The notes: a model not told the origin generated them from the sequence alone. Shown: positions 52,812-62,677, numbered from the stretch's first letter. The stretch: 64,000 nucleotides of DNA from Sphingopyxis sp. BE259 (GCF_031457495.1 NZ_JAVDWM010000001.1:2716001-2780000), one strand, 5' to 3'. Made by a program: numbers and translations.

Positions 52812-53861
52812 ATGGCCGACGATCCGTTCCTGCACCGCTTTGCCGCCGACGCTGGCCTGTTGCCGCATATGGCAGACCTCGCGAACGACCGGCTGCTCGT
52901 TGCCCTGCTGACTGAAGCCGATTACCGCGCCGCCAGCTTTCTCGATCAGCGGCTGCTGACCGACCGCATCGGCCGCGAATGGTTGGCGTGGGACGCGCTG
53001 CCCGATCTGGGCGCTGCCGCGCCGCGGCCGCATTTCATCTTTCACATCGGCCATGTCGGCTCGACGCTGGTGTCCCGCCTGCTCGCCGATGTCGGCCATG
53101 GGTTGCCGCTGCGCGAGCCCATGCTGCTGCGCACGCTGGCGCAGGTCGCCGAGCGCCTGAACCAGCCCGAATCGCTGTGGTCACCCGATCGGTATCGCCA
53201 GCGGCTGGCGCAGACTCTTGGCTGGCTCGGCCGCGGCTTCGCGCCGGACCAGCACGCGATGGTCAAAGCGTCGAGCGTGATCACCGCGATCGCTGGCGAT
53301 CTGACGGGTGCCGATGGTCGCGCGCTGTTCCTTTACGTCCCCCTCGCGCGGTACATCGAGACGATCCTGGCGGGCGAAGCGTCGCTCGCGGAAACACTGG
53401 CTCAGGCGCCCGCTCGCATGGCGCGGTTGGTGGCACAGCTTCCCGATTTCCCCGCCGCGCTGTGGCAATTGCCCCCCGTCACTCGCATCGCGATGAGCTG
53501 GCTGGCCGAAATGGCGACGGCGCAGCGCACCCTGCCGCCATCCGATCCTCGCCATCTGTGGATGGATTTCGAACGCCTGTTGGCCGACCCGGCCACCGCA
53601 CTTGCCGCGCAGTGCCGCCATTTCGGGCTTCCGGTCGACCCCGCACGAATCGACGGCGCACTCGCCGGCCCGATCATGGGCCAATATTCCAAAGCGCCCG
53701 AACATGGGTACAGCCCCGATCTTCGCCGCGACCTGCAGGCACAGGCCGCCGCGGAGCACGCGCCCGCCATCGCCGAAGCCATCGCATGGGTTGAAGCCCT
53801 CGCCGCACGCTATACAAGCCTTGGCACCCTGCCGATCCACGGCGACCAGGAAAGCCGATAA
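52812..53861 (+). CDS. Sulfotransferase-like P-loop protein
   Basis: 349 residues. A P-loop-like HIGHVGSTLVSRLLADVG at about residues 77-94 is followed by LREPMLLRTLAQ and, later, the stretch MVKASSVITAIAGDL and WMDFERLLADP, the pattern of bacterial sulfotransferase-family proteins related to PAPS-binding enzymes. The substrate, and even whether it transfers sulfate, is unknown. Its stop is directly followed by the ATG of a PiuC-like dioxygenase with no gap, so the two are made together. Start by ATG 52812; no strong Shine-Dalgarno. Confidence 0.72.
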   Translation: MADDPFLHRFAADAGLLPHMADLANDRLLVALLTEADYRAASFLDQRLLTDRIGREWLAWDALPDLGAAAPRPHFIFHIGHVGSTLVSRLLADVGHGLPLREPMLLRTLAQVAERLNQPESLWSPDRYRQRLAQTLGWLGRGFAPDQHAMVKASSVITAIAGDLTGADGRALFLYVPLARYIETILAGEASLAETLAQAPARMARLVAQLPDFPAALWQLPPVTRIAMSWLAEMATAQRTLPPSDPRHLWMDFERLLADPATALAAQCRHFGLPVDPARIDGALAGPIMGQYSKAPEHGYSPDLRRDLQAQAAAEHAPAIAEAIAWVEALAARYTSLGTLPIHGDQESR

Positions 53862-54518
53862 ATGTTCAAGATCGTTCAGCTCCTCGACGACGACGCGGTG
53901 CGCACATTGCGCGACATCGCCGCGAGCGGCCAATTCGTCGATGGACGGATCAGCAACCCCCATTCGGCAGTAAAGAACAACCTGCAATTGCACGACGCCG
54001 GCGCCTATGAGCGCTCGTCGAAAATCCTGCTCGACGCGATGGTTCAGAACCCCGATTTCATGGCGTTTTCCTTTCCGGCGCGGATCGCCCCGCCGCTGCT
54101 GACCCGCTATTCGCCGGGCATGCATTACGGGCTGCACCCCGATGCCGCCTATATCCCCCTGCCCGACGGCCAGCTGCGCACCGACGTCAGCTGCACTGTT
54201 TTTCTGAACGATCCTGCCGACTATGACGGCGGCGCGCTGCATGTGCAGTTGGGCAATGCCGACCTGCGCTTCAAGGAAGCGGCGGGGGTGGCGGTCGTCT
54301 ATCCGTCGCACACGTTGCACGAGGTCGAGCCGGTGACGCGCGGCGAACGGCTGGTCGCGATCACCTTCATCCAGAGCCTGATCCCCGACGTCGCTCAACG
54401 CGGCCTGATGTACGACCTCAACGAAATCGCGGCGATCGAGGGTGGCCAGATGGATCCGGCCAATTTCACCCGGCTACAGGCGGTGCAATATCAGTTGCTC
54501 AGGATGTGGCGGCGCTGA
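53862..54518 (+). CDS. PiuC-like Fe(II)/2-oxoglutarate dioxygenase (PKHD-type hydroxylase)
   Basis: 218 residues. The facial triad is His92-Pro-Asp94 (YGLHPDAAY) and His153 (TLHEVEPVTRGER), with Arg163 as the 2-oxoglutarate ligand. The family is the PiuC/YbiX group, which sits beside TonB receptors in many genomes and is iron-linked; the hydroxylated substrate is generally unknown. It begins immediately after the sulfotransferase-like stop. Its last 20 bases overlap, tail to tail, the end of a membrane protein gene on the other strand. Confidence 0.9.
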   Translation: MFKIVQLLDDDAVRTLRDIAASGQFVDGRISNPHSAVKNNLQLHDAGAYERSSKILLDAMVQNPDFMAFSFPARIAPPLLTRYSPGMHYGLHPDAAYIPLPDGQLRTDVSCTVFLNDPADYDGGALHVQLGNADLRFKEAAGVAVVYPSHTLHEVEPVTRGERLVAITFIQSLIPDVAQRGLMYDLNEIAAIEGGQMDPANFTRLQAVQYQLLRMWRR

Positions 54519-55029
54519 CCGCCAGCATTTTTTCGGCGAGGATCCACACCCATACGGCCAGCGTCAGCGCCCCGCCGGCAATCGTCGCGCGCACCGCGAC
54601 CGACAACAGCTGCGCCTGGGCGTCGATCGAATAGGTAAAGGCGGCGAACAGCCGCTGGCGCAGCCCGTCCGCCTTGTCGAGCCTGTCGCTGTCAAACTCT
54701 TCGCCGAGCAGCAGGGCCCGCAAACACAGGAAACTGGACAGGATGAGCGGCAGGATGCCGACAATGCTGGCGATGGTCAGCCACGGCTGCGTGGCGGCGT
54801 CGAGACTGAGCGGCGCGCCGGGGCTGGCCGAAATCGGATGCGTCCCGATCGTGATTGCCAGCGCGTTGAATGCCAGCAAGCCGCCAATCCGCACCGACAG
54901 ATCAAGGTCGCGATTTTCCAGAAATTCGAGATCGGCGATAAAGCCCGCATCGGGCGTCTCGCCGCGCATCTCCTGAAAGGCGCGCAGCCGGGCGCGGAAC
55001 GAACGGTTCCGCCGCGACCGCCACCCCAT
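54499..55029 (-). CDS. Membrane protein of unknown function
   Basis: 176 residues with a basic, Arg-rich N-terminus (about 20 residues) and three predicted helices at about 47-66, 83-105 and 150-170. No family is recognised. ATG 55029 follows the folE stop by two bases, so the two genes share a transcript. A TTG at 55035 is an alternative start. Its 3' end overlaps the dioxygenase gene by 20 bases. Confidence 0.75.
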   Translation of the reverse strand: MGWRSRRNRSFRARLRAFQEMRGETPDAGFIADLEFLENRDLDLSVRIGGLLAFNALAITIGTHPISASPGAPLSLDAATQPWLTIASIVGILPLILSSFLCLRALLLGEEFDSDRLDKADGLRQRLFAAFTYSIDAQAQLLSVAVRATIAGGALTLAVWVWILAEKMLAVSAATS

Positions 55030-55031
55030 CG

Positions 55032-55634
55032 TCAATAGCCCATCAGGCTAAGCACTTCCTTGCGGCTGCGCTGATCGTCGAGGAAGCAGCCGAGCAGGCG
55101 GCTCGTCACCATCCCGACCCCCGGCGTCCGCACGCCGCGCCCGGTCATGCACCCGTGCTGCGCGTCGATGACGACCGCCACGCCGTGCGGATGCAGATTG
55201 TCCCAGATGCAGCGCGCGACCTCGGCGGTCAGCCGTTCCTGCACCTGCAACCGCCGCGCATAGCCGTTGAGCACGCGCGCGAGCTTGGAAATGCCGACGA
55301 CGCGGTCGCGCGGCATATAGGCGATCGACGCCTTGCCGGTGATCGGCGCCATATGATGTTCGCAGTGCGACTGGAACGGAATGTCCTTCAGCAACACCAG
55401 CTCGTCATAGCCGCCGACTTCTTCGAAAGTCCGCGCCAGATGGATCGCCGGATCATCGGCATAGCCGCTGCAATATTCCTTCCACGCGCGCGCGACGCGC
55501 TTGGGTGTATCGAGCAAGCCTTCGCGGGCCGGGTCGTCGCCGGCCCATTCGATCAGCGTCCGCACCGCATCCGCGACATGGTCGGGAACGACCACCTTGC
55601 CGTCCGGCCCCGTTTCAACTTTGCTGTCGCTCAT
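55032..55634 (-). CDS. folE: GTP cyclohydrolase I (type IA)
   Basis: 200-residue enzyme that converts GTP to dihydroneopterin triphosphate, the first step of folate synthesis. Zinc ligands are in SHCEHHMAP and QHGCMTGRGV; the C-terminal stretch is RTPGVGMVTSRLLGCFLDD. Presence of the Cys-His zinc set marks type IA. ATG 55634 gives the usual length; an in-frame ATG at 55787 would add an unconserved 51 residues. Confidence 0.96.
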   Translation of the reverse strand: MSDSKVETGPDGKVVVPDHVADAVRTLIEWAGDDPAREGLLDTPKRVARAWKEYCSGYADDPAIHLARTFEEVGGYDELVLLKDIPFQSHCEHHMAPITGKASIAYMPRDRVVGISKLARVLNGYARRLQVQERLTAEVARCIWDNLHPHGVAVVIDAQHGCMTGRGVRTPGVGMVTSRLLGCFLDDQRSRKEVLSLMGY

Positions 55635-56069
55635 CGCCCCACTTTCACTGTTGCTTTCTTGCCGCACATTTCGGTGCCAATGCGCCGATAAGCAAGGGCT
55701 GGACAACAACAAATCTGCCCGGCGCGCAAGTTTACGTTGCGGAAACTTGGCTTTTTGCTTTTTTACAATCGTGCCGTTTCGCGTCACTTTCCGGATCGAA
55801 CAAGTGACTTGACGCTTGCGTCAACTAAGCGCACCTTTGAGTTGCATTACAGAACCCGCTCAAGCGGGTCGTGATCCGGAGAGGCCGGCGTTTTCCCCGA
55901 CGCCGGTGGGAGAGGACGATGACCAGCACAGCTGGCAAGTGGGATACACCAGGGCATCTGGCCGTTTCGGTCCGGCGCCCTTTGCCATGTCTGGTCTTAT
56001 CCCCTCCCCTTACCACAATTTAAATTTGGGCGGCCCCGCACCTGCGGGATCGAAAAAGGGAGGCTATAG
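55635..56069. other. Divergent region between folE and a TonB receptor
   Basis: 435 bases holding the folE and receptor promoters. A GC hairpin CCCGCACCTGCGGG lies at about 56036-56049 just upstream of the receptor, and the sequence before it is AT-rich (TTTAAATTT). No gene is evident. Confidence 0.5.
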
Positions 56070-59051
56070 ATGAAGTTCAAGGCACTGATCGGAACGTCGA
56101 TCCTTGCGATGGCGGTGGCGACACCGGCGTGGGCGCAGGACGCGGCGGATGAAGTGGAACGCGATGCGTTTGGCGGCGAAATCGTCGTCACGGCGCAGCG
56201 CCAGTCGGAACGACTGCAGGACGTGCCAATCGCGGTCAGCGCCTTTTCCGCCGAAGCCTTGGAAGCGCAGCAGATCGAAAATGCCAGCGACCTTCAACTC
56301 ACCCTTCCGAATGTCACCTTCTCAAAGGGCAATTTCACCGGTTCGAGCTTTACCATTCGGGGTATCGGCGATCTGTGCGTCGGCTTCAGCTGCGACAGCG
56401 CGACCGCTATCCATGTCAACGGCAGCCCGCTATTCGGCACCCGCCTATTCGAAACCGAATATTTCGATCTGGAACGGATCGAGGTGCTGCGCGGCCCGCA
56501 AGGGACGCTGTTCGGTCGCAACGCCACCTCCGGCGTGGTCAACTTCGTCACCGCCAAACCCAAGCCCAGCCAGTTCGAAGCCAGCGCCGACGGCGAATAT
56601 GGCAATTTCAACGCGTGGAAAGTCAAGGGGATGGTCAATGTCCCGCTGGGTGACACGCTCGCCTTTCGCGCCGCTGGATTCTATCTGAAGCGTGACGGCT
56701 ACACGACAAATCTTTTCGACGACAGCAGCATCGATGGGCGCGAAATGTACGCGGTTCGTGGTTCCTTGCGTTGGGAGCCGACCCCGGACACGACGCTGGA
56801 TCTGATGGGCTATTATTTCCGTGAAAAGGACGATCGCCTCCGCATCCAGAAACAGCTTTGCCAGCGCGATCCGACGGGCGTGCTCGGCTGCCTCAACAAC
56901 CGCCGCGATTACGGCAAAACCAACGGCAACTCGACCTTCCCCAGCGTGCTGGGGTCGCGCGAAGTTTTCGCGCTCAACGGCATCCCGCCTGCCCTCGGCC
57001 TGGGGACCGGCAGTCTGTACGGCCCCGACAATAATTTCGGCTCAGTCGAACCCACCGACGTCCGCACGGTCAACACCGATTTTACGCCGGAATATTTCAC
57101 CGACGAAATCCAGGCGCAGGCGCATCTGGAACATAATTTCGGCAACGTCAGCGTCGGCCTTACCGGCATTTACCAGCGGACGCGGGTCGATTCACGGCAG
57201 GACTATAACCTCGACGTCGTCAACCGCGCGTCGATCCAGCCTGGGCTGAACTCGCTTGCCTTCCTTGCCGCCAATGGCATCCCGACCGGACTGCCTGCGC
57301 CGGCACCAGCTTTCGTTCCCGGATCGGCCGCCTATTTTGCGCCAATCGCCGCTGCGCTGATTCCCGACGGTCCGAGCGGCAGGGTCTGCACCTCAAACAC
57401 CAATCCTAACGGCCTCGGCGCATTTGGTGGCGACAGCATCTGCGGCACCAGTCCGCTCGCGTTCGACCGTTCGGTTGCGAAAAACGAGAGCTGGGCATCG
57501 GAAGCGATCATTGCCAGCGACTTCGATAGTCCGTTCAATTTCCTGCTCGGTGGCATTTATTCGGAATCGGTGACGACCGATGGCGACTATTATGTCAATG
57601 CCTTCCCGATCGACTATTTCGCTGCCCTGTTCGGCACATTCTCGGCTTTGGGCGCCGGCGCCCCCCCATCCTTTCTCGGCTCACCCTATTTCAAGAACCA
57701 TGACGAGCGCTTCAAACTGACCTCCTACGGCATCTTCGGGGAAGCATATTTCGAGGCTAGCGATCGGCTGAAGCTGACCGTCGGCCTGCGATACAACAAC
57801 GACAAAAAGCACGACATCTCGAACTCCACACTCGCCAACTTCCTTGTTCCCTATGGAACGACCGGCGACATCTTCAATTCGCCTTTCGCGGGCGGGTACG
57901 ACGCCGATACGGGCGCAACCGGCCTGCCCGGACCGCAAAAATTCCGTGACCGGACCGTCAAATTTGACGAATTCACTGGACGCGCGGTGATCGATTTCAA
58001 GCTGACCGACGACAATCTTCTCTACGCATCCTATTCGCGGGGCTATAAATCGGGCGGCATCAACCCCGCGCTTCAGGTGATCATTCCCGGCGTAACCGAA
58101 TCCTTCGATTCCGAAATCGTCGATTCCTTCGAAATCGGATCGAAGAACACGTTCGGCAACGGAGCACTGCAGCTCAACCTCACGGGCTTCTATTATAAAT
58201 ACAAAGGCCTGCAGCTGAGCCGCATCGTCGCCCGCACGTCGCTCAACGATAACATTGATGCCGACATCTATGGTTTCGAGGCCGAAGGCATCATCCGACC
58301 TGATCCCGACTGGCTGATCAACCTTGGCTTCAGCTATCTGCACACAAAGGTTACCGACGACACGCTGTTCATCAACCAGCGCGATCCGTCGGGCGGGCTG
58401 CCCAATTCGGTGATCATCAAGGATATTTCGCAAGCCTTCAACTGCGCCGTTGTCGCCAATGTCGGCGGACAGGCTACCGCGGACGGCTTCGTGACCGCAG
58501 TGAATAACGGCATCAACGCAACGCGGGGACTGACCGCCGCGAATGGCCTGCGCGGCCCGACAGCGTTCCCGTCGGATGCCAATTTGGGCGCCGCGACGGG
58601 GGCGTTCAGCAGTTGCGCCGCGCTCGAGACGGCGGCGGCCGGAACCGGCGGCGCGATCACCGTCTACGGCGGCGGCGTTCCGATCAGCATCAAGGGCAAC
58701 AAGCTGCCGCAGGCTCCGAACGTCAAATTCTCGGCCGGTGTCCAGCATACTGTCAATTTCTCTGGCGGCATGTCGCTCGTCCCGCGCCTCGACCTCACGT
58801 ACACCGGTGACAGCTATGGCAATATCTTCAACGGCCGGGTGAACAAGGTGAAGGGCTATGCCCAGGCGAACGCGCAAATCCAGCTGAATGGTGCCGACGA
58901 CCGCTGGTATGTCCGCGCCTTTGTCCAGAATATCTTCGACAGCAACGCCACGACGGGCCTGTATCTGACCGATCAGTCTTCGGGTCTGTTCACAAACATT
59001 TTCACTCTCGATCCGCGCCGTTATGGCCTCGGTGCGGGCGTGAAGTTCTAA
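56070..59051 (+). CDS. TonB-dependent receptor
   Basis: 993-residue outer-membrane receptor, long for the family. The signal peptide ends near TPAWAQ (residue 23), followed by the plug start GGEIVVTAQRQSERLQDVPI, then IEVLRGPQGTLFGRNATSGVVNF and a barrel ending YGLGAGVKF. Extra Cys pairs occur in the plug (LCVGFSC) and an early loop (QLCQRDPTGVLGC). GGGAGG precedes ATG 56070. The ligand is unknown. It converges on another TonB receptor across a shared terminator. Confidence 0.93.
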   Translation: MKFKALIGTSILAMAVATPAWAQDAADEVERDAFGGEIVVTAQRQSERLQDVPIAVSAFSAEALEAQQIENASDLQLTLPNVTFSKGNFTGSSFTIRGIGDLCVGFSCDSATAIHVNGSPLFGTRLFETEYFDLERIEVLRGPQGTLFGRNATSGVVNFVTAKPKPSQFEASADGEYGNFNAWKVKGMVNVPLGDTLAFRAAGFYLKRDGYTTNLFDDSSIDGREMYAVRGSLRWEPTPDTTLDLMGYYFREKDDRLRIQKQLCQRDPTGVLGCLNNRRDYGKTNGNSTFPSVLGSREVFALNGIPPALGLGTGSLYGPDNNFGSVEPTDVRTVNTDFTPEYFTDEIQAQAHLEHNFGNVSVGLTGIYQRTRVDSRQDYNLDVVNRASIQPGLNSLAFLAANGIPTGLPAPAPAFVPGSAAYFAPIAAALIPDGPSGRVCTSNTNPNGLGAFGGDSICGTSPLAFDRSVAKNESWASEAIIASDFDSPFNFLLGGIYSESVTTDGDYYVNAFPIDYFAALFGTFSALGAGAPPSFLGSPYFKNHDERFKLTSYGIFGEAYFEASDRLKLTVGLRYNNDKKHDISNSTLANFLVPYGTTGDIFNSPFAGGYDADTGATGLPGPQKFRDRTVKFDEFTGRAVIDFKLTDDNLLYASYSRGYKSGGINPALQVIIPGVTESFDSEIVDSFEIGSKNTFGNGALQLNLTGFYYKYKGLQLSRIVARTSLNDNIDADIYGFEAEGIIRPDPDWLINLGFSYLHTKVTDDTLFINQRDPSGGLPNSVIIKDISQAFNCAVVANVGGQATADGFVTAVNNGINATRGLTAANGLRGPTAFPSDANLGAATGAFSSCAALETAAAGTGGAITVYGGGVPISIKGNKLPQAPNVKFSAGVQHTVNFSGGMSLVPRLDLTYTGDSYGNIFNGRVNKVKGYAQANAQIQLNGADDRWYVRAFVQNIFDSNATTGLYLTDQSSGLFTNIFTLDPRRYGLGAGVKF

Positions 59052-59074
59052 AGCCAAGGCGGCAACGCCAACAA

Positions 59075-59114
59075 GAAACCCCGGCCTCTCCATCGAGAGG
59101 CCGGGGTTTCTTTT
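59075..59114. terminator. Bidirectional terminator between convergent TonB receptors
   Basis: GAAACCCCGGCCTCTC (59075-59090) and GAGAGGCCGGGGTTTC (59095-59110) form a perfect 16-bp stem with a four-base CATC loop. It is followed by TTTT on the plus strand and preceded by an A-rich tract that reads as T-rich on the minus strand, so it can stop both transcripts. Confidence 0.92.
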
Positions 59115-59162
59115 GTCCGCTGGTCGGGTGGGCCAAGGCGTCGCCGCCCCGGCCCGCCGCGA

Positions 59163-61781
59163 TCAGAATTTGAAGCGAACGGTGCCGCCATAGGTGCGCG
59201 GCTGGCTGGGATAGCCCGACACGCTGCCCGCCTGTGCCACCGCCGGGAAGATCGTCGTGAGATACTGCGCGTTGGTCAGGTTGCGTCCCCACACGCCGAC
59301 GTCCAGACCGTTGGTCAGGCGGATCGTGAACGATGCGTTGAGCGAGTTGACCTCGCGCTGCAAACCCTCGACGACGCCCGCCGGGAAGCCGCTCAGCCCC
59401 TCGACGATCTGGACCGGGCTTTCGTAGGCATAGTCGACGTGCGCAATCGCTTTGGTCCCGCCCGCAAATTCATGCGTGTAGGTGGCGCCCATCGACATCG
59501 ACAAGGCCGGGATGCCCGCGGGCGTGGTGCCCGAGATGTCGCCGAACGCCGAATTGACGAAGCTGTCATATTTGGCGTCGAGATAGGTCGCCGCCAGCGT
59601 CAGGTTGAGCCCGTCGACCGGCCGCACCGAACCATCGAACTCGATCCCGAACGTCGACTGCTTGCCGGCGTTGGCCAGCGCGAAGCCGGTGCCGGTAAAG
59701 ACGTTCGACTGGAAGCCCTTGATCGACTGTTTGAACACCGCGATGTTCACCGCCGCGACGTCCCACTGGCCCTTCAGACCGAACTCGTAAACGGTCGATT
59801 CTTCGGGAGCCGCGAAGCGCGAACCCGTTGCAAGGTTCGGGGTGCGGAGGCCCGCCGCCGTGATCGCGGCGAGATCCGACGCCAACGGGCGGCTGTCGCG
59901 CGACAGGTTGACCGAGCTTGCCTTGAAACCGGTCGCATAGGTCGCATAGACATTGACCGTGTCGGTCACTTCATAAGCGGCACGGACGCTGTAAGAGAAA
60001 TCGCCATCGTCGGTCTTGCCGTCCTCGACCGAATTCGGGACGTTCAGGAACGGCGGCAGGAACTGGAACGCGCGCAGACCGCCCAGCGGGTTCGCCGCGG
60101 GGTTGTTCTGATTGGCGGCCGCGAAAGCCAGGAACTGCTGGAAAATCGGCGCGGTCGCAGGGTTGGTTGCGAAAGCAGCGACGGCGGCCGGATTGTTCGG
60201 ATTGACTCCCGCCTGTTGCAAGGCACCACCCAGCAGCAACTGGTTGCGGAACGGCGCATATTGCGGCGCATCGAGGTTGATACCCGAGAACACGTCGGTG
60301 CTGATCACATTCGTCGAGAAATTCTTGCGATCCTTGGTGTAGTTACCGCCGAGCGACAGCGTCAGGCGGTCGTTTACTTCGAAATCGACGGTGCCAAAGA
60401 TCGAGAAGGCCTCGTCCTTCAGGCGATACGCTTCATCGAGCCCGTCTCCCGCACGGAAGAAGGTGCCGACATAGCGGGCCGGTGCACCTTCAAGCGTGCC
60501 AAAGGTGCCTTCGAGCAGCGCGACGTTCAGCGCGTTGCCGCTGGCGGCGCGGATCAACGCGTCGCCATAGGGGCGGAACTGGGTCCCGAAGCGGATGTCG
60601 TTCTTCTGCTTGATCTTCTCGTTGAAATAATAGCCGCCGAGCAGGAAGTTGATCGGGCCGTCAAAGTCCGACGTGATGCGCAGTTCCTGGGTGAAGGTAT
60701 CGATCCCCAGATCCTGGCTGTTCTCACCGATCAGGTCGGCGCCGGTGAAATCCGAATCCTGGTTGGTCAGCGCCTTGACCTTGCGGTAGGCGGTGATCGA
60801 CGTCAGCGCGAGGTTGCCCAGATCATAGTCGATCTGCCCCGAACCGCCGTAGTTTTCGATCTCGTTCGTCGACAGGAAATTGTTGTAGACGTCGAACGAG
60901 AAGGGGTTGTTGGCATCGACGCTGGGGCCGCCAGCGAGGGCGTTGGTGATCGCAACGGTCGGACCGGCGATGACATTGCCGGCGATGCAGCAATTTTCGT
61001 CGATCTTGTCATAATCGCCGATCAGGCGGATCGACAGCGCGTCGGTCGGTTCGAACAGCAACTGGCCGCGCACGCCCCAACGGTTGCGGTCGTTGACGTC
61101 GGTGTCGAGCTTCAGATCCTGGGCATAGCCGTCGCGGCGGTTGTAGCTGCCGCCGATCGAGAAGGCGACGGTTTCGCTGAGCGGGCCGGTGACGTCGCCC
61201 TTGACGGTGATCGCGTTGAAATTGCCATAGGTCGCCTCGACCGAACCGCCGAAATCATATTGCGGCTTTTGCGTGACGATGCTGATGACGCCCGCCGATG
61301 CGTTTTTGCCGAACAGCGTCGACTGCGGGCCGCGCAGCACTTCGATACGCTCGACATTGGGCAAGTCGCCGATCTGGGCGGCCGAGCGCGAACGATAGAC
61401 GCCGTCGATGAACACGCCGACCGACGGTTCGATCCCGGCATTGTTGGCGCCGTTGCCGAAGCCGCGGATGATGAAATTGGTGTTGGCGCTCGACTGGAGC
61501 TGCGACACCCGCAGGCTGGGAACCGCCGTCTGCAGGTCGATGAGGTCGCGGATCTGCGATTCCTCAAGCTGCGCCGCCGAGGTTACCGAAACGGCGACGG
61601 GCGTATCCTGCAACGTCTGCGACCGCTTTGACGCGGTGACGATGATGTCATTGCCATAATCGGTGTCGTCGACCGCGACCGCGCTGTCGTCGGCGGGGGC
61701 GGCGTCCTGGGCGAAAGCGATGGCGGGGGTGGCGCTGGCGCACAGCATCGTGGCGCCCAGCAAAAGGTTGCGCAAAGTCAT
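59163..61781 (-). CDS. TonB-dependent receptor
   Basis: 872 residues from ATG 61781, preceded by GGAGAGAGAG. The signal peptide ends AIAFAQ (about residue 25). The plug begins NDIIVTASKRSQTLQDTPVAVSV, then IEVLRGPQSTLFGKNASAGV, and the barrel ends GGTVRFKF. An Asn/Pro/Ala-rich extracellular-type insertion lies mid-barrel. The signature fits iron-complex or carbohydrate receptors of sphingomonads; the ligand is undetermined. It is convergent with the 993-residue receptor, not clearly a duplicate of it. Confidence 0.93.
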   Translation of the reverse strand: MTLRNLLLGATMLCASATPAIAFAQDAAPADDSAVAVDDTDYGNDIIVTASKRSQTLQDTPVAVSVTSAAQLEESQIRDLIDLQTAVPSLRVSQLQSSANTNFIIRGFGNGANNAGIEPSVGVFIDGVYRSRSAAQIGDLPNVERIEVLRGPQSTLFGKNASAGVISIVTQKPQYDFGGSVEATYGNFNAITVKGDVTGPLSETVAFSIGGSYNRRDGYAQDLKLDTDVNDRNRWGVRGQLLFEPTDALSIRLIGDYDKIDENCCIAGNVIAGPTVAITNALAGGPSVDANNPFSFDVYNNFLSTNEIENYGGSGQIDYDLGNLALTSITAYRKVKALTNQDSDFTGADLIGENSQDLGIDTFTQELRITSDFDGPINFLLGGYYFNEKIKQKNDIRFGTQFRPYGDALIRAASGNALNVALLEGTFGTLEGAPARYVGTFFRAGDGLDEAYRLKDEAFSIFGTVDFEVNDRLTLSLGGNYTKDRKNFSTNVISTDVFSGINLDAPQYAPFRNQLLLGGALQQAGVNPNNPAAVAAFATNPATAPIFQQFLAFAAANQNNPAANPLGGLRAFQFLPPFLNVPNSVEDGKTDDGDFSYSVRAAYEVTDTVNVYATYATGFKASSVNLSRDSRPLASDLAAITAAGLRTPNLATGSRFAAPEESTVYEFGLKGQWDVAAVNIAVFKQSIKGFQSNVFTGTGFALANAGKQSTFGIEFDGSVRPVDGLNLTLAATYLDAKYDSFVNSAFGDISGTTPAGIPALSMSMGATYTHEFAGGTKAIAHVDYAYESPVQIVEGLSGFPAGVVEGLQREVNSLNASFTIRLTNGLDVGVWGRNLTNAQYLTTIFPAVAQAGSVSGYPSQPRTYGGTVRFKF

Positions 61782-61972
61782 GATGTCTCTCTCTCCAATC
61801 CGGTGCAAGCGCGGCCTTTTGCCAAAGAGGGAGATGCCCCACCGGAACCGCCCGCTGTAATAAAACCCGCCGCCGCGTCAACGCGGCGCCGCGGTTTCCA
61901 GCCGATTTTCTCGCGATTTGTGACCGAAAAGCAACAGTTTGCACTGCAACAAAAAACGCGCTTGATGGTCTG

Positions 61973-61992
61973 AAAAAGGGCTGCGACGGCCC
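61973..61992 (-). terminator. Short terminator after the pseudouridine synthase
   Basis: On the minus strand GGGC (61992-61989) pairs with GCCC (61981-61978) and is followed by five T residues at 61977-61973. The stem touches the stop codon. It is weak but well placed. Confidence 0.5.
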
Positions 61993-62555
61993 TATTTGAT
62001 CTCGCGCCACGCGCCGGGCGCGAGGTCGCCCAGATCCCATGCCCCTATCCGCAACCGCACAAGCCGTAGCGTCGGATAGCCGACCGCGGCGGTCATCCGC
62101 CGCACCTGACGGTTGCGCCCTTCGGTGATGACGATCTCCAGCCAGCTGTCGGCGACACTCTTGCGATATCGCACCGGCGGATCGCGCGCCCACAGCGGCG
62201 GCGGCGCAATGCGCCGGGCCTCGGCGGGCCGGGTCGGGCCATCGTTCAGATCAACCCCGGATCGCAGCCGGTCGAGGCTCGCCGCATCGGGCTCACCCTC
62301 GACCTGAACCAGATAGGTTTTGGGCGTTTTGTGCCGCGGCGACGCGATGCGCGCCTGCAACGCGCCATCGTCGGTCAGGATCAGCAAGCCTTCGCTGTCG
62401 CGGTCGAGCCGCCCGGCGGGATAGACGTGCGGCACATCGATATAGTCGGACAGTGTCGCGCGCGCCTCGGGCTGGCTGCGATCGGTAAACTGAGACAGTA
62501 CGCCATAGGGTTTGTTGAACAGGATGATGCGACCCACGGTTTTTCTCCCCGCCAC
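61992..62555 (-). CDS. rluE: 23S rRNA pseudouridine synthase, RluE/RsuA family
   Basis: 187 residues. The catalytic Asp51 is in [19 protein letters not shown]. The N-terminus ([15 protein letters not shown]) and C-terminal [21 protein letters not shown] fit the RluE subgroup, which modifies U2457 of 23S rRNA; the RsuA-type S4 domain is absent, as expected for RluE. The gene is next to tRNA-Phe in the opposite arrangement to any operon, so it is probably expressed alone. Confidence 0.88.
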   Translation of the reverse strand: MAGRKTVGRIILFNKPYGVLSQFTDRSQPEARATLSDYIDVPHVYPAGRLDRDSEGLLILTDDGALQARIASPRHKTPKTYLVQVEGEPDAASLDRLRSGVDLNDGPTRPAEARRIAPPPLWARDPPVRYRKSVADSWLEIVITEGRNRQVRRMTAAVGYPTLRLVRLRIGAWDLGDLAPGAWREIK

Positions 62556-62601
62556 GCCGCACCACGGGCGCGACCAATCCTGCCGATGCCTATCAGGAAA
62601 A

Positions 62602-62677
62602 TGGTGCCCGGGGACGGGTTCGAACCGCCGACACTGCGATTTTCAATCGCATGCTCTACCAACTGAGCTACCCGGGC
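62602..62677 (-). tRNA. tRNA-Phe (GAA anticodon)
   Basis: 76 bases reading 5' from 62677. The acceptor stem GCCCGGG pairs with CCCGGGC, the D-arm is AGCTCAGTTGGTAGAGC, and the anticodon loop TTGAAAA has anticodon GAA. The T-loop GGTTCGAACC is standard. The discriminator is A and CCA is encoded at 62604-62602. Confidence 0.97.

Noticed and set aside
54499..54518. Mis-called 3' ends of the dioxygenase and membrane protein genes
   Set aside because: Both stops are clear and the 20-base tail-to-tail overlap is common in compact genomes.
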